Positions 1-7,547 are shown, numbered from the stretch's first letter. The stretch is DNA of 9,165 nucleotides from Ramlibacter sp. (GCA_021156245.1 JAJNBO010000065.1:1-9165), one strand, 5' to 3'. Translations and numbers: made by a program. The notes: generated by a model not told the origin, from the sequence alone.

Positions 1-1
1 C

Positions 2-409
2 TTGCCGCTGCGCCTGCAGGTGCTGTTCTACCCCGGCTGCGCCGGCCGGCCGGCGGCGCCCTCGCACGCCCGGTACCACCAGGGCCTGGTGCTGGAACAG
101 GCGCACATCGAATACTTCTTCGGCCAGTACATCGGCGATTCCGACCGGGACGACTGGCGCTTCGCGCCACTGAACACTCCGGACCTGGAAGGCGTGGCGC
201 CGGCCTGGATCGGCCTGGCCGAGTGCGACCCGCTGGTGGACGACGGCATCGCCTACGCGGATACACTGCGCGCTGCCGGTGTCGCGGTGGACCTGGAGAT
301 CTACCGCGGCGTCACCCACGAATTCATCAAGATGGGCCGCGCCCTGCCGGAAGCACGGCAGGCGCATGCCGACGCGGCGGCGGCCCTGCGAGGCGCTTTG
401 CAAGCATGA
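2..409 (+). CDS. Alpha/beta hydrolase (HSL/acetyl-esterase type), 5'-truncated by window edge
   Basis: This is the C-terminal 135 residues of an alpha/beta-hydrolase-fold enzyme; the true start lies left of the window, and the TTG at position 2 is only an in-frame Leu codon. The visible part contains two expected catalytic elements. The acidic residue lies in GLAECDPLVDDG (Asp at visible residue 76), and the histidine in YRGVTHEFIKMG (His at 106). This spacing and the closing 'H-x-F' context are typical of the hormone-sensitive-lipase / Aes esterase family, which cleaves short-chain carboxylic esters. The oxyanion HGGG and GDSAGG nucleophile motifs would be upstream and cannot be checked. The last codons overlap the next start (ATGA, 406-409), so the two genes are probably translationally coupled. 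The substrate is unknown. Family assignment is fairly sure; the exact function is not. Confidence 0.85.
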   Translation: MPLRLQVLFYPGCAGRPAAPSHARYHQGLVLEQAHIEYFFGQYIGDSDRDDWRFAPLNTPDLEGVAPAWIGLAECDPLVDDGIAYADTLRAAGVAVDLEIYRGVTHEFIKMGRALPEARQAHADAAAALRGALQA

Positions 410-1275
410 CCAGAGAAGACTTCCGTTTCTTTCACCGCCTCCGCGTGCGCTGGGCCGAGGTGGACATGCAGAAGATCGTCTTCAATGCCCACTACCTGAT
501 GTACTTCGACACGGCCGTCGCCGACTACTGGCGCGCGCTGGGGATGCCGTACGAGGAGGGCATGCACCAGCTGCAGGGCGACATCTACGTGAAGAAGGCG
601 ACGGTGGAGTTCAGCGCATCGGCCCGCATGGACGACACGCTGGACGTCGGCCTGAAATGCGCGCGCATCGGCAGTTCGTCCATGGTCTTCACCGGCGGCA
701 TCTTCCGCGGCGAGGACCTGCTGATCGCGTGCGAGCTGGTCTATGTCTTCGCCGACCCGGCAACGCAGACGTCAAAGCCGGTGCCCCCGATGCTTCGGGA
801 GATGCTCACCGCCTTCGAGGCCGGCGAGACGATGGTGCACGTGAAGACGGGAAGCTGGGCCGAGCTCGGCGCGGACGCCGGCCGCATCCGCACGGCGGTC
901 TTCGTGCAGGAGCAACGGATTCCGGCCGACCTGGAATGGGACGAGGCCGATGCGACCGCCATCCATGCCGTCGCCTACAACCGCATGGGCCAGCCCGTGG
1001 CCACCGGGAGGCTGCTGCCTGCCACCGACGGGGTCTGCAAGGTCGGTCGCATGGCGGTGCACCAGGTGCTGCGCGGTCGCGGCTTCGGCGAGCTGGTGCT
1101 GCGCGCGCTGGCGGCCGAAGCGCAGCGTCGCGGCGACCGTGCCATGGCATTGCACGCGCAACGCACCGCCCGGGCTTTCTACGAGCGCCTCGGCTTCGCG
1201 GCGCAAGGCCAGCCGTACGAGGAAGCCGGCATCCCCCACATCGACATGACCAGCGCCTTGCCGCTGGCGCGCTGA
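406..1275 (+). CDS. Bifunctional YbgC/FadM-like acyl-CoA thioesterase fused to GNAT acetyltransferase
   Basis: A 289-residue protein with two domains in one uninterrupted frame. Residues about 6-135 form a hotdog thioesterase of the 4-hydroxybenzoyl-CoA thioesterase/YbgC type. The segment RWAEVDMQKIVFNAHYLMYF aligns with the YbgC active-site stretch and places Asp20 at the catalytic Asp position. Residues about 145-289 form a GNAT domain of the ElaA/YjcF kind. It shows RTAVFVQEQRIP, the RMAVHQVLRGRGFGE acetyl-CoA-binding loop (R223-x-x-G-x-G228) and the AFYERLGF signature (257-264). The start is set by the ATGA overlap with the hydrolase gene, with GAGG at 390-393 about 12 nt upstream. From the families, the first domain should hydrolyse acyl-CoA and the second transfer an acyl group from acyl-CoA to an amine; substrates are unknown. 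The C-terminal extension makes the protein about twice the length of a stand-alone YbgC. Domain calls are firm; the biological role is open. Confidence 0.88.
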   Translation: MTREDFRFFHRLRVRWAEVDMQKIVFNAHYLMYFDTAVADYWRALGMPYEEGMHQLQGDIYVKKATVEFSASARMDDTLDVGLKCARIGSSSMVFTGGIFRGEDLLIACELVYVFADPATQTSKPVPPMLREMLTAFEAGETMVHVKTGSWAELGADAGRIRTAVFVQEQRIPADLEWDEADATAIHAVAYNRMGQPVATGRLLPATDGVCKVGRMAVHQVLRGRGFGELVLRALAAEAQRRGDRAMALHAQRTARAFYERLGFAAQGQPYEEAGIPHIDMTSALPLAR

Positions 1276-1278
1276 AAG

Positions 1279-3543
1279 ATGGCGAAGAAGCGCCGCGCGG
1301 GCGCTCCGGGCCGGCAGGCGGCCGCCGGGACGCCAGCCGCGCCGCCGGTCGCCGCTGCCTCGACGTCGAACACGCCGGTCGCGCTGCGGCCCGAACCCGC
1401 GGCGGACGGATGGGCGTCCACGCTGCTCGCCTTGATGATGTTCCTCGCGCCGGGCCTCGGCTTCCCGGGCGAGGAGATGCTGCAGGACACGCTGAAGTCC
1501 ATCATCGTCGCCTTCTCCGCGCTGTTCGCGGCCGGCCTGTTCCTGCTGGCGCAGAAGCAGCGCACCGAGCCGCTGCGCTGGCACGGCGTCCTGTGGCTTC
1601 CGCTCATGTTGTGCGCCTATGCCCTGGGCAGCATGGCCTGGTCGCAGCCCTACCTGGCCGGCGTCGAGGCCGTGCGCTGGTTCGTCTTCGCGGTCATCGC
1701 CTGGCTGGCGCTCAACCTGATGACGCGGGACCGGCTCGCGGTGCTCGCTTTCTGCATCCAGGCCGGTGCGCTGGCCGCGGCCATGTGGGCGGCCGTGCAG
1801 TTCTGGACCGGCGCGAGCCTGTTCCCGCAGGGCGCCAACCCGTCCTCCACGTTCATCAACCGCAACTTCTTCGCCGAGTTCGTGGTCTGCACCCTGCCGT
1901 TCTCGGCCTTGCTGCTGGGGCAGGCCACGCGCCGAGGCCCCATCGTGGGGCTGTCCGCGTTGATCGGTTTCATCATCACGACCATCCTGATGACCGGCAC
2001 GCGCGCGGCGCTGATGGCGCTGTGGCTGCAGATGCTGGTGGTGCTGCCGCTGCTGGCCTGGCGCTGCCGCGCGCACCTGGCGTGGCCGAAGTGGCCGCGT
2101 TCGTGGCGGCTGCTGGCTCCGCTCGTCATGCTGGGGACGGTGCTGGCGCTCGGGTTCATCCCGAGCGGCAACCAGAAGATCCTGCTCGAAGGCCACGGCA
2201 CCAATGCGCTGGAGCGCGGCTTCCAGCGCACGCAGTCGATCGGGCCCAAGGACTATTCGCTGGGCGTGCGCATGCTCATGTGGCAGGCCACCGGCAACAT
2301 GGTTCAGGCCCGGCCCTTGTCCGGCGTCGGCGCCGGCGCCTGGGAAAACGACGTCCCGCTGTACCAGGCGGAAGGCTCGCAGCTCGAGACCGACTATTAC
2401 GTCCACAACGAGTTCCTGCAACTGGTGGCGGAATACGGACTGGTCGGCTGGGCCTTCCTGCTGCTGCTCTTCGCGTACCTGCTGCTGGCGGCGTGGCGAA
2501 GCTCGAAGCCGGGGAGCGCGGAGGCGGCCGCTGACCAGCCGTGGCGCGGCGTGCTCCTGTGCAGCCTGCTGGCGCTGCTGCTGGTCAGCAACATCGGCTT
2601 TCCGTGGCGCATGGCCACGACCGGCGCGCTGTTCGCGCTGTGCCTCGGAGCGCTCGCGGCGTCCGACGCGCGCCTCGGATTCACAGCTCCCTGGCTGGCG
2701 CGACCCGTGCGCTGGTCGCCGACTGCATCGCGGGTCGCGCTCGCAGCGACGGCCGTGTGCCTCGTGCTGGCAGGCTACATCACCCAGCGGGCGGTCGAAG
2801 CGGAGCGCAAGCTGGTGACGGCCGTCCGCCTGGCGCTTGCCGTCACGGCGTCCGGCAACCCCAACGACCCGGCGCTCGCCCCCACCCGCCGCGAAATCCT
2901 CGACCTGGCGCGCGAGGGCATCGCCCTGAACGGCCACTACCGCAAGATCACGCCGATGATCGGGGACGAGATGGCGCGCTGGGGCGACTGGGAGAACGCC
3001 ACCTGGGTCTGGGACAGCGTGCTCGCTTCGCGGCCGAACATCGTCGCCATCATGGGCAACGCCGCGCGCGGCTATTCGTCGATGGGCGACCAGCAGAAGG
3101 CGTGGGAGTACCTGGAGCGCGCCAAGCGCATCCAGCCGAACGCCCCGACGGTGCGCTCGCTGGAGGTGATCCTGCTGGCGCGCACGGGGCAGGAGGCGAA
3201 GGCGCTTGCGGCAGCCAAGGCCGCGATGGCCGAGAACATCGTCGACTACGACCTCGCCAACTCGCTGTTCATCCTTTCATGGCGCGCGAAGGACTACGCG
3301 CTGGCCCGCCAGGCGCTGGCCCGCCGCGTGGCCGGCTGGCCGCAGAGCAATGCGGAGGCGCTGGTGCAGCTCGGGCGCATGACGGCGGAGGAACACGACG
3401 ACCAGGCCAAGGGCGTCGAGTACTACCGCCGCGGCCTGGCGGCGGCTTCACCGGGAGAGCGCGAGACGCTGCTGCGCCTGGTGCCGCAGGAAGTGCGGCA
3501 CCTCGTGCTGGAGCAGCCTCAGACGTCGGCCAACAGCAGGTAG
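1279..3543 (+). CDS. O-antigen ligase / Wzy / PglL-family membrane glycan transferase with C-terminal TPR-like region
   Basis: A 754-residue inner-membrane protein. A basic, Ala/Pro-rich cytosolic N-terminus (MAKKRR to about residue 43) is followed by about ten or more hydrophobic segments up to about residue 501, then a soluble helical tail of about 250 residues. Family marks are FINRNFFAEF (192-201), R331-xxx-W335, SGVGAGAWEN (348-357) and the periplasmic-loop signature YVHNEFLQLVAEYGLVGW (374-391), the usual Wzy_C/WaaL/PglL pattern. Residues about 541-740 read as TPR-like helix pairs (for example DQQKAWEYLERAKRIQPNAP). Members join undecaprenyl-linked glycan units, or move them to lipid A-core or to proteins such as pilin. 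Sequence alone does not decide between ligase, polymerase and protein glycosylase. The start lies 3 nt after the upstream stop and has no clear Shine-Dalgarno beyond GAAAG, so coupling is likely. The 3' end overlaps ygfZ by 25 bp. Confidence 0.85.
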   Translation: MAKKRRAGAPGRQAAAGTPAAPPVAAASTSNTPVALRPEPAADGWASTLLALMMFLAPGLGFPGEEMLQDTLKSIIVAFSALFAAGLFLLAQKQRTEPLRWHGVLWLPLMLCAYALGSMAWSQPYLAGVEAVRWFVFAVIAWLALNLMTRDRLAVLAFCIQAGALAAAMWAAVQFWTGASLFPQGANPSSTFINRNFFAEFVVCTLPFSALLLGQATRRGPIVGLSALIGFIITTILMTGTRAALMALWLQMLVVLPLLAWRCRAHLAWPKWPRSWRLLAPLVMLGTVLALGFIPSGNQKILLEGHGTNALERGFQRTQSIGPKDYSLGVRMLMWQATGNMVQARPLSGVGAGAWENDVPLYQAEGSQLETDYYVHNEFLQLVAEYGLVGWAFLLLLFAYLLLAAWRSSKPGSAEAAADQPWRGVLLCSLLALLLVSNIGFPWRMATTGALFALCLGALAASDARLGFTAPWLARPVRWSPTASRVALAATAVCLVLAGYITQRAVEAERKLVTAVRLALAVTASGNPNDPALAPTRREILDLAREGIALNGHYRKITPMIGDEMARWGDWENATWVWDSVLASRPNIVAIMGNAARGYSSMGDQQKAWEYLERAKRIQPNAPTVRSLEVILLARTGQEAKALAAAKAAMAENIVDYDLANSLFILSWRAKDYALARQALARRVAGWPQSNAEALVQLGRMTAEEHDDQAKGVEYYRRGLAAASPGERETLLRLVPQEVRHLVLEQPQTSANSR

Positions 3544-4433
3544 GGCAGGTCCTGCAGGCGCAGCGCGGCGCCGCTGGCGCTGCCGGCGTGCAGGTCGCCC
3601 GCTTCGGCTGCTGCCAGTTGCAGCGAGACGATCGCCTCCCAGCCGCCCGTGGGCGACGGTGCGGACTGCACCACGACGCCGGCCGGTTGCTCCGGCTCCG
3701 CCGCCTGGAACACCTCCTGGCCAGCCGCGAGCTCCGCATCGGCCTGGGCGACGAAGGCGCGCCGCTTCAACGTGCCGCGGAACTGGCTGCGGGCCACGAC
3801 TTCCTGGCCCGGATAGCAGCCCTTCTTGAAGTTCACGCCGCCCACCGACTCGTAGTTCAACATCTGCGGCACGAAGGCTTCGACCACGGGCGCGGTGAGG
3901 GTCGCCACGCCGCTGCGGACTTCTCCCCACGCCCACAGCGCGGGATCGAGCGCAGGCCCCGGCGGCGTGCCGGCGGCCGCGGGCCCCACCCACAGCGCGC
4001 GTGGCTGGCCGTCGGCGGGGTACAGGCGCACGACCCGCGCATCTCCTTCGCTGACGAGCGTCCAGGCCGCGGCGTCGCGGGCGGCGGCAGGAATGGCATC
4101 ACCCGCCAGCCCGTACACCGCGAACTCCGCGCTGGCATCGCTCAACTTCGCCTTGGCCCGCAGGACGAACATCGACAGGCGTTTCAGCGTGGCCGGCAGG
4201 ATGTCGCGGCTGCACACCAGGAGGATGTCATCGGGCGCCCGCTTGAACGCCACGAAGCTGGCCAGCATGCGGCCCTTCGCATTGCAGAAGGCGGCCAACC
4301 GGGCTTCGCCGGTGCCGAGCAACGCGAAATCCTGGGTCAACTGGCCGTGGAGGAAGCGGGCGGCCTCCTCGCCCTGGGCGCGGATCACGCCGAGGTGGGG
4401 CAGGGGAGCAACGCCTTGGAGGGTCTGGGACAT
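3519..4433 (-). CDS. ygfZ: YgfZ/GcvT-family folate-binding protein, Fe-S cluster repair factor
   Basis: A 304-residue cytosolic protein. The hallmark is KGCYPGQEVVAR (204-215) with the invariant Cys206, equivalent to the KGCYTGQE motif of E. coli YgfZ. The N-terminal FLHGQLTQDF (27-36) and FCNAKGRMLASF (49-60) are also typical, matching the family's GcvT-like fold. YgfZ binds tetrahydrofolate and supports assembly or repair of certain Fe-S enzymes such as MiaB. I chose the ATG at 4431-4433 because the product then begins MSQTLQGVAPLPHLG, which resembles other family N-termini, and a CAGGG lies just upstream. An alternative ATG at 4446-4448 would add five residues, and a GTG at 4500-4502 would run into mltG. 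The gene is divergent from mltG and convergent with the ligase gene. Confidence 0.92.
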   Translation of the reverse strand: MSQTLQGVAPLPHLGVIRAQGEEAARFLHGQLTQDFALLGTGEARLAAFCNAKGRMLASFVAFKRAPDDILLVCSRDILPATLKRLSMFVLRAKAKLSDASAEFAVYGLAGDAIPAAARDAAAWTLVSEGDARVVRLYPADGQPRALWVGPAAAGTPPGPALDPALWAWGEVRSGVATLTAPVVEAFVPQMLNYESVGGVNFKKGCYPGQEVVARSQFRGTLKRRAFVAQADAELAAGQEVFQAAEPEQPAGVVVQSAPSPTGGWEAIVSLQLAAAEAGDLHAGSASGAALRLQDLPYLLLADV

Positions 4434-4480
4434 GCCCTGAATTATCATGGCCGACTCATTCCACAGACGAAGTAGGGACG
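4434..4480. promoter_or_regulatory. Divergent ygfZ / mltG start region, putative -10 elements
   Basis: The only non-coding DNA between two divergent genes is 47 bp, and it is noticeably AT-richer than its surroundings around AATTATCAT. On the + strand TATCAT (4443-4448) is a 5/6 match to a sigma70 -10 and would give a leader of about 25 nt for mltG. On the - strand GATAAT (4446-4441) is also 5/6 and would put the ygfZ transcript start almost at its ATG. No good -35 is visible for either. An AGGG at 4474-4477 just before the GTG at 4481 may serve as the mltG ribosome-binding site. The placement is suggestive only. Confidence 0.35.
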
Positions 4481-5476
4481 GTGCGCCGCTTTTTCTCGAC
4501 ACTGTTCGTGCTGGCCCTGCTGGCCGCCCTGGCCGGCCTTGGCGCCGCCTGGTACTGGCTGCGCCAGCCCTTGCCGATGAATGCAGCGACGGTGGAGTTG
4601 TCCATCGAGCCGGGCACGCTCCCGCGCGGGGTCGCCCAGTCGGTCCGCGACGCGGGGGTGCGCGTCGACCCGCGGCTGCTCTATGCGTGGTTCCGCTTCT
4701 CCGGCGAAGGCCAGCGCATCAAGGCCGGCAACTACGAGCTGGAACGCGGGATCACGCCCATCCGCTTGCTGGACAAGCTGGCGCGCGGGGAGGAGTCGCT
4801 GCGGGCCGTGACGCTGGTGGAAGGCTGGAACTGGCGGCAGGTGCGCGCCGCGCTGGCCAAGGCCGACCAGCTGCGGCCGGAGGCCGCGAAACTGTCCGAC
4901 GCCGACCTGATGGCGCTGCTGGGCCGGCCCGGCGTGGCACCGGAAGGGCGCTTCTTCCCCGACACGTACACCTATTCCAGGGGATCCAGCGACGTCAAGG
5001 TGCTGCAGCGGGCCTTGCGCGCCATGGACAAGCGCCTCGCGCAGGCCTGGGCCGCCCGCAGCCCGGAATCGGTCCTCAAGACGCCCGAGGAGGCGCTGAC
5101 GCTGGCCAGCATCGTGGAGAAGGAAACCGGCAAGGCCGCGGACCGCACGCTGATCGCATCCGTGTTCCAGAACCGCCTGCGCATCGGCATGCCCCTGCAG
5201 ACGGACCCCACGGTGATCTACGGCCTGGGGGAGGGCTTCGACGGCAACCTGCGCAGGGTGCACCTGCAGACGGACTCGCCCTACAACACGTACCTGCGAC
5301 CCGGGTTGCCGCCGACGCCCATCGCGATGCCGGGCAAGGCGTCGCTGCTGGCGGCCGTGCAGCCCGCGCCCGGCAAGTTCATCTACTTCGTCGCCCGCGG
5401 CGACGGCACCAGCCACTTCAGCGAAACGCTCGACCAGCACAACCGGGCGGTCAACAAGTTCCAGCGCAGGCAATGA
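4481..5476 (+). CDS. mltG: Endolytic murein transglycosylase MltG (YceG-like)
   Basis: A 331-residue inner-membrane-anchored lytic transglycosylase that cleaves nascent glycan strands in the periplasm and so helps set glycan length. An N-terminal membrane anchor covers residues about 4-26 ([21 protein letters not shown]), followed by a LysM-like region and the YceG catalytic domain. The active-site block [10 protein letters not shown] (208-217) contains Glu213, which I align with the catalytic Glu of E. coli MltG. Downstream signatures [18 protein letters not shown] (231-248), [13 protein letters not shown] and the terminal [20 protein letters not shown] are all present. The length is normal for the family. 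The GTG start is placed by the anchor sequence MRRFF and the nearby AGGG. Its stop overlaps the tmk start (ATGA, 5473-5476), so it heads a coupled operon. Confidence 0.95.
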   Translation: MRRFFSTLFVLALLAALAGLGAAWYWLRQPLPMNAATVELSIEPGTLPRGVAQSVRDAGVRVDPRLLYAWFRFSGEGQRIKAGNYELERGITPIRLLDKLARGEESLRAVTLVEGWNWRQVRAALAKADQLRPEAAKLSDADLMALLGRPGVAPEGRFFPDTYTYSRGSSDVKVLQRALRAMDKRLAQAWAARSPESVLKTPEEALTLASIVEKETGKAADRTLIASVFQNRLRIGMPLQTDPTVIYGLGEGFDGNLRRVHLQTDSPYNTYLRPGLPPTPIAMPGKASLLAAVQPAPGKFIYFVARGDGTSHFSETLDQHNRAVNKFQRRQ

Positions 5477-6117
5477 GCCACGGCCTGTTCCTCAGCTTCG
5501 AAGGCATCGACGGCGCCGGAAAGTCCACGCACATCGAATCGCTCGCGGGTGCCTTCCGCGCGCAGGGCCGCACCGTGGTGTTGACCCGCGAGCCGGGCGG
5601 CACGTCCCTGGCGGAAAAGCTGCGCGCGATGGCACTGAACGATCCGATGGACGCCTTGACCGAGGCGCTGCTGATGTTCGCCGCCCGGCGGGACCACCTG
5701 CTGCAGGTGATCGAGCCGGCGCTGGCGCGCGGCGACGTCGTGCTGTGCGACCGCTTCACCGATGCCACCTTCGCCTACCAGGGCGCCGGGCGCGGCTTCG
5801 ACCTGCAGGTTCTGGCAACCCTCGAGCGGTGGGTGCAAGGCGTCGATGGCGTGGCGACCGGCTCGCTGCGCCAGCCCCACCTGACCGCGTGGTTCGACCT
5901 CGATCCCGCCGTCGCGGCGCAGCGCCTCGCCGGCGCGCGCGTTCCCGACAAGTTCGAATCGCAGCCGCAGGCCTTCTTCGCCAGGGTGGCTTCCGGCTAT
6001 GCGGCACGGGCCGCAGCGGATCCGGGCCGCTTCCTGCGCATCGCGGCGGACCAGCCGCGCGACGCGGTGTGGAACGAGCTGCTGGCGGGCGTGCGCGCCA
6101 GGGGCTTCCTGTCGTGA
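5473..6117 (+). CDS. tmk: Thymidylate kinase (dTMP kinase)
   Basis: A 214-residue cytosolic enzyme that phosphorylates dTMP to dTDP with ATP, the step that feeds dTTP synthesis. The P-loop [11 protein letters not shown] spans residues 9-19 (Lys17, Ser18, Thr19). The [11 protein letters not shown] stretch (38-48) and the [13 protein letters not shown] block (92-104, with Asp93-Arg94-Phe95) are the usual dTMP-binding and catalytic elements. A LID segment with basic residues lies around 141-155. The length matches bacterial Tmk. The ATG start overlaps the mltG stop by 4 nt and is preceded by AGG in the last mltG codons. The 3' end overlaps holB by 4 nt. Confidence 0.97.
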   Translation: MSHGLFLSFEGIDGAGKSTHIESLAGAFRAQGRTVVLTREPGGTSLAEKLRAMALNDPMDALTEALLMFAARRDHLLQVIEPALARGDVVLCDRFTDATFAYQGAGRGFDLQVLATLERWVQGVDGVATGSLRQPHLTAWFDLDPAVAAQRLAGARVPDKFESQPQAFFARVASGYAARAAADPGRFLRIAADQPRDAVWNELLAGVRARGFLS

Positions 6118-7109
6118 CCGCGCCGTGGATCCGTGCGCAGGTGCGCACGCTTCTCGCGCAGCAGGGCCATGCCTGGCTGCTGCAAGGACCTTCGGGCCTG
6201 GGCCAATACCCCTTGGGCCTGGCGCTCGTCCAGGCCTGGCTTTGCGATCGCCCGACGTCCGACGGCGCTTGCGGCGCCTGCGACAGCTGCCACCAGGTGG
6301 ACGTCCGGGCCCACACCGACCTGACGGTGCTGATGCCGGAGACGGCGATGCTGGACCTCGGCTGGCCGCTCGGCGAGAAGGCGCAGGCCGAGATCGACGA
6401 CAAGAAGCGCAAGCCGAGCCGCGAGATCCGGGTGGACGCCATGCGCGACATGCTGGAATTCGCGCAGCGCACCAGCGGTCGCGGACGCGGCAAGGCGGTG
6501 CTGGTGTATCCGGCGGAGCGGATGAACAACGTCACCGCCAACACCTTGCTCAAGACGCTGGAGGAGCCGCCCGGCGACGTGCGGTTCGTGCTGGCGACCG
6601 AGGCCGCGCACGAACTGCTGCCGACCATCCGCAGCCGCTGCCTGGCGCACCCCATGGCCTGGCCACCGACCGACCAGGCGACGGCCTGGCTGGCGGAAGA
6701 GGGCGTGCCTGCGGCCGCGGCCATCGTGCTGCTGCGGGCCGCCGGGGGCCGGCCGGAGGACGCGCTGCGCCTGCACCAGGCCGGCCTGGACCCCCGGACC
6801 TGGTCGCAATGGCCCAAGGCGTTGGTCCGGGGCGACACTGCCGCTTTCGCCCAGTGGGGCCCCGCGCAGCTGCTCGAATCCCTCCAGAAGCTGTGCCACG
6901 ACCTGCTGGCCGTGCACACGGGGGCGGCACCCCGCTTCTTCGAGGCGGCGGACCTGCCCGCGGCTGGCTCCGTGCCGGCGTTGACGGCGTGGTGGCGAAG
7001 CCTCTCGGATGCGGCCAAGACCGTCGAACACCCGTTCAATCCGGGTCTCCAGCTGGAAAGCCTTGTCGCCCGGGCGCGGACGGCCCTAAACTCCAGTTCC
7101 TACCCATGA
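6114..7109 (+). CDS. holB: DNA polymerase III subunit delta' (clamp loader)
   Basis: A 331-residue AAA+-fold protein, the delta' stator of the clamp loader that places the beta sliding clamp on primed DNA. The N-terminal P-loop equivalent [11 protein letters not shown] (25-35) lacks the GK(S/T) core, as expected for delta', which does not hydrolyse ATP. A four-cysteine zinc module follows (Cys44, Cys53, Cys56, Cys59 in [20 protein letters not shown]). [16 protein letters not shown] (147-162) and the SRC motif at 174-176 (TIRSRC) are the classic clamp-loader elements, SRC acting in trans on neighbouring subunits. The GTG start at 6114 overlaps the tmk stop (GTGA), with AGGGG at 6100-6104 giving good spacing. 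The 3' end overlaps pilZ by 4 nt. Gene order agrees with E. coli and Pseudomonas. Confidence 0.95.
   Translation: MTAPWIRAQVRTLLAQQGHAWLLQGPSGLGQYPLGLALVQAWLCDRPTSDGACGACDSCHQVDVRAHTDLTVLMPETAMLDLGWPLGEKAQAEIDDKKRKPSREIRVDAMRDMLEFAQRTSGRGRGKAVLVYPAERMNNVTANTLLKTLEEPPGDVRFVLATEAAHELLPTIRSRCLAHPMAWPPTDQATAWLAEEGVPAAAAIVLLRAAGGRPEDALRLHQAGLDPRTWSQWPKALVRGDTAAFAQWGPAQLLESLQKLCHDLLAVHTGAAPRFFEAADLPAAGSVPALTAWWRSLSDAAKTVEHPFNPGLQLESLVARARTALNSSSYP
7063..7092 (+). promoter_or_regulatory. Weak candidate internal promoter before pilZ
   Basis: TTGTCG (7063-7068, 4/6 to the -35) and TAAACT (7087-7092, 4/6 to the -10) stand 18 bp apart at the end of holB. A transcript from here would start only a few bases before the pilZ ATG at 7106. 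The pilZ start has no recognisable Shine-Dalgarno, which would fit a very short leader or coupling to holB. This match could be chance. Confidence 0.22.
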
Positions 7110-7465
7110 GCACCGCTCCCTCCACGCCGCGCCCGAGCGTCATCCAGCTCGCGATCAAGGAAAAGGCCGCCCTGTATGCGGCCTACATTCCCTTGTTCTC
7201 GGACGGCGGCGTCTTCATCCCGACCACGCGCGACTACCGCCTGGGCGACGACGTGTACGTGCTCCTGTCGCTGCCGGACGATCCGCAACGCTACCCCGTG
7301 GCCGGCAAGGTCGCCTGGGTCACGCCACCGCGCGCGGCGGCCAACCGCACCCAGGGTGTCGGCGTCCGCTTTCCCGCGGACGACAAGTCCAAGCTGCTGA
7401 AGGTGAAGATCGAGGAAATCCTCGGCGCCCACCTGGCGTCCGAGCGGCCGACCCAGACGATCTGA
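7106..7465 (+). CDS. pilZ: Type IV pilus biogenesis protein PilZ
   Basis: A 119-residue single-domain PilZ protein. The stretches IKEKAALYAAYIPLFSDGGV, FIPTTRDYRLGDDVYVLL, VAGKVAWVTP and NRTQGVGVRF closely follow the type IV pilus PilZ of Pseudomonas and Xanthomonas, which acts with the PilB/FimX machinery in pilus extension and twitching. The c-di-GMP-binding signatures of other PilZ domains are missing. There is no RxxxR near the N-terminus, and the (D/N)xSxxG position reads LFSDGG (30-35) with Leu in place of Asp/Asn. It is therefore probably a non-binding adaptor of the pilus class. The ATG overlaps the holB stop (ATGA, 7106-7109) and lies in the same holB-pilZ-tatD order as in Pseudomonas aeruginosa. 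No pilus structural genes are in view. Confidence 0.93.
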   Translation: MSTAPSTPRPSVIQLAIKEKAALYAAYIPLFSDGGVFIPTTRDYRLGDDVYVLLSLPDDPQRYPVAGKVAWVTPPRAAANRTQGVGVRFPADDKSKLLKVKIEEILGAHLASERPTQTI

Positions 7466-7490
7466 CCCCGGGAGCCCGCGCTCCTACAAT
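7462..7490 (+). promoter_or_regulatory. Putative sigma70-type promoter for tatD
   Basis: CTGACC (7462-7467, 4/6 to TTGACA) and TACAAT (7485-7490, 5/6 to TATAAT) are separated by exactly 17 bp, the optimal spacing. The -35 includes the pilZ stop codon. The predicted start near 7497 would leave a leader of about 50 nt. The spacer itself carries a short inverted repeat, GGAGC (7471-7475) and GCTCC (7480-7484) around a 4-nt loop, which could be an operator half-site pair or chance. This is the only gap inside the + strand operon, so an extra promoter here is plausible. Confidence 0.5.
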
Positions 7491-7547
7491 CCGTTCCAGG
7501 CAGCGCCGCCGGCTCCCCGCCGCGCGGCGTTCGCGTCTTGAAGCACC

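Noticed and set aside
279..2534. Very long open frame on the + strand (751 codons) overlapping the thioesterase-GNAT and ligase genes
   Set aside because: The product is Arg/Gly/Ala/His-rich and low in hydrophobic structure. It is the +1/+2 shadow of two well-supported genes and an effect of high GC.
772..2937. Long antisense open frame (721 codons) opposite the ligase gene
   Set aside because: The composition is dominated by Arg, Gln, Gly and His, with no domain pattern. It lies opposite a recognisable membrane protein.
2541..4475. Long + strand frame covering the end of the ligase gene and the antisense of ygfZ
   Set aside because: It crosses two real genes on opposite strands and has shadow-like composition.
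4434..4502. Upstream alternative starts for ygfZ at 4448 and 4502
   Set aside because: The 4502 start would overlap the mltG coding start and its N-terminal extension does not resemble the family. The 4448 start remains possible, but the 4433 start gives the family-like N-terminus.
6186..6218. Loss of the Walker A lysine in HolB as a sign of gene decay
   Set aside because: Delta' subunits normally have a non-functional P-loop, and the SRC motif and zinc module are intact.
7518..7529. 12-bp palindrome CGCCGCGCGGCG as a dedicated regulator site
   Set aside because: In DNA this GC-rich such palindromes arise often by chance. It is kept only as a remark in the tatD leader finding.
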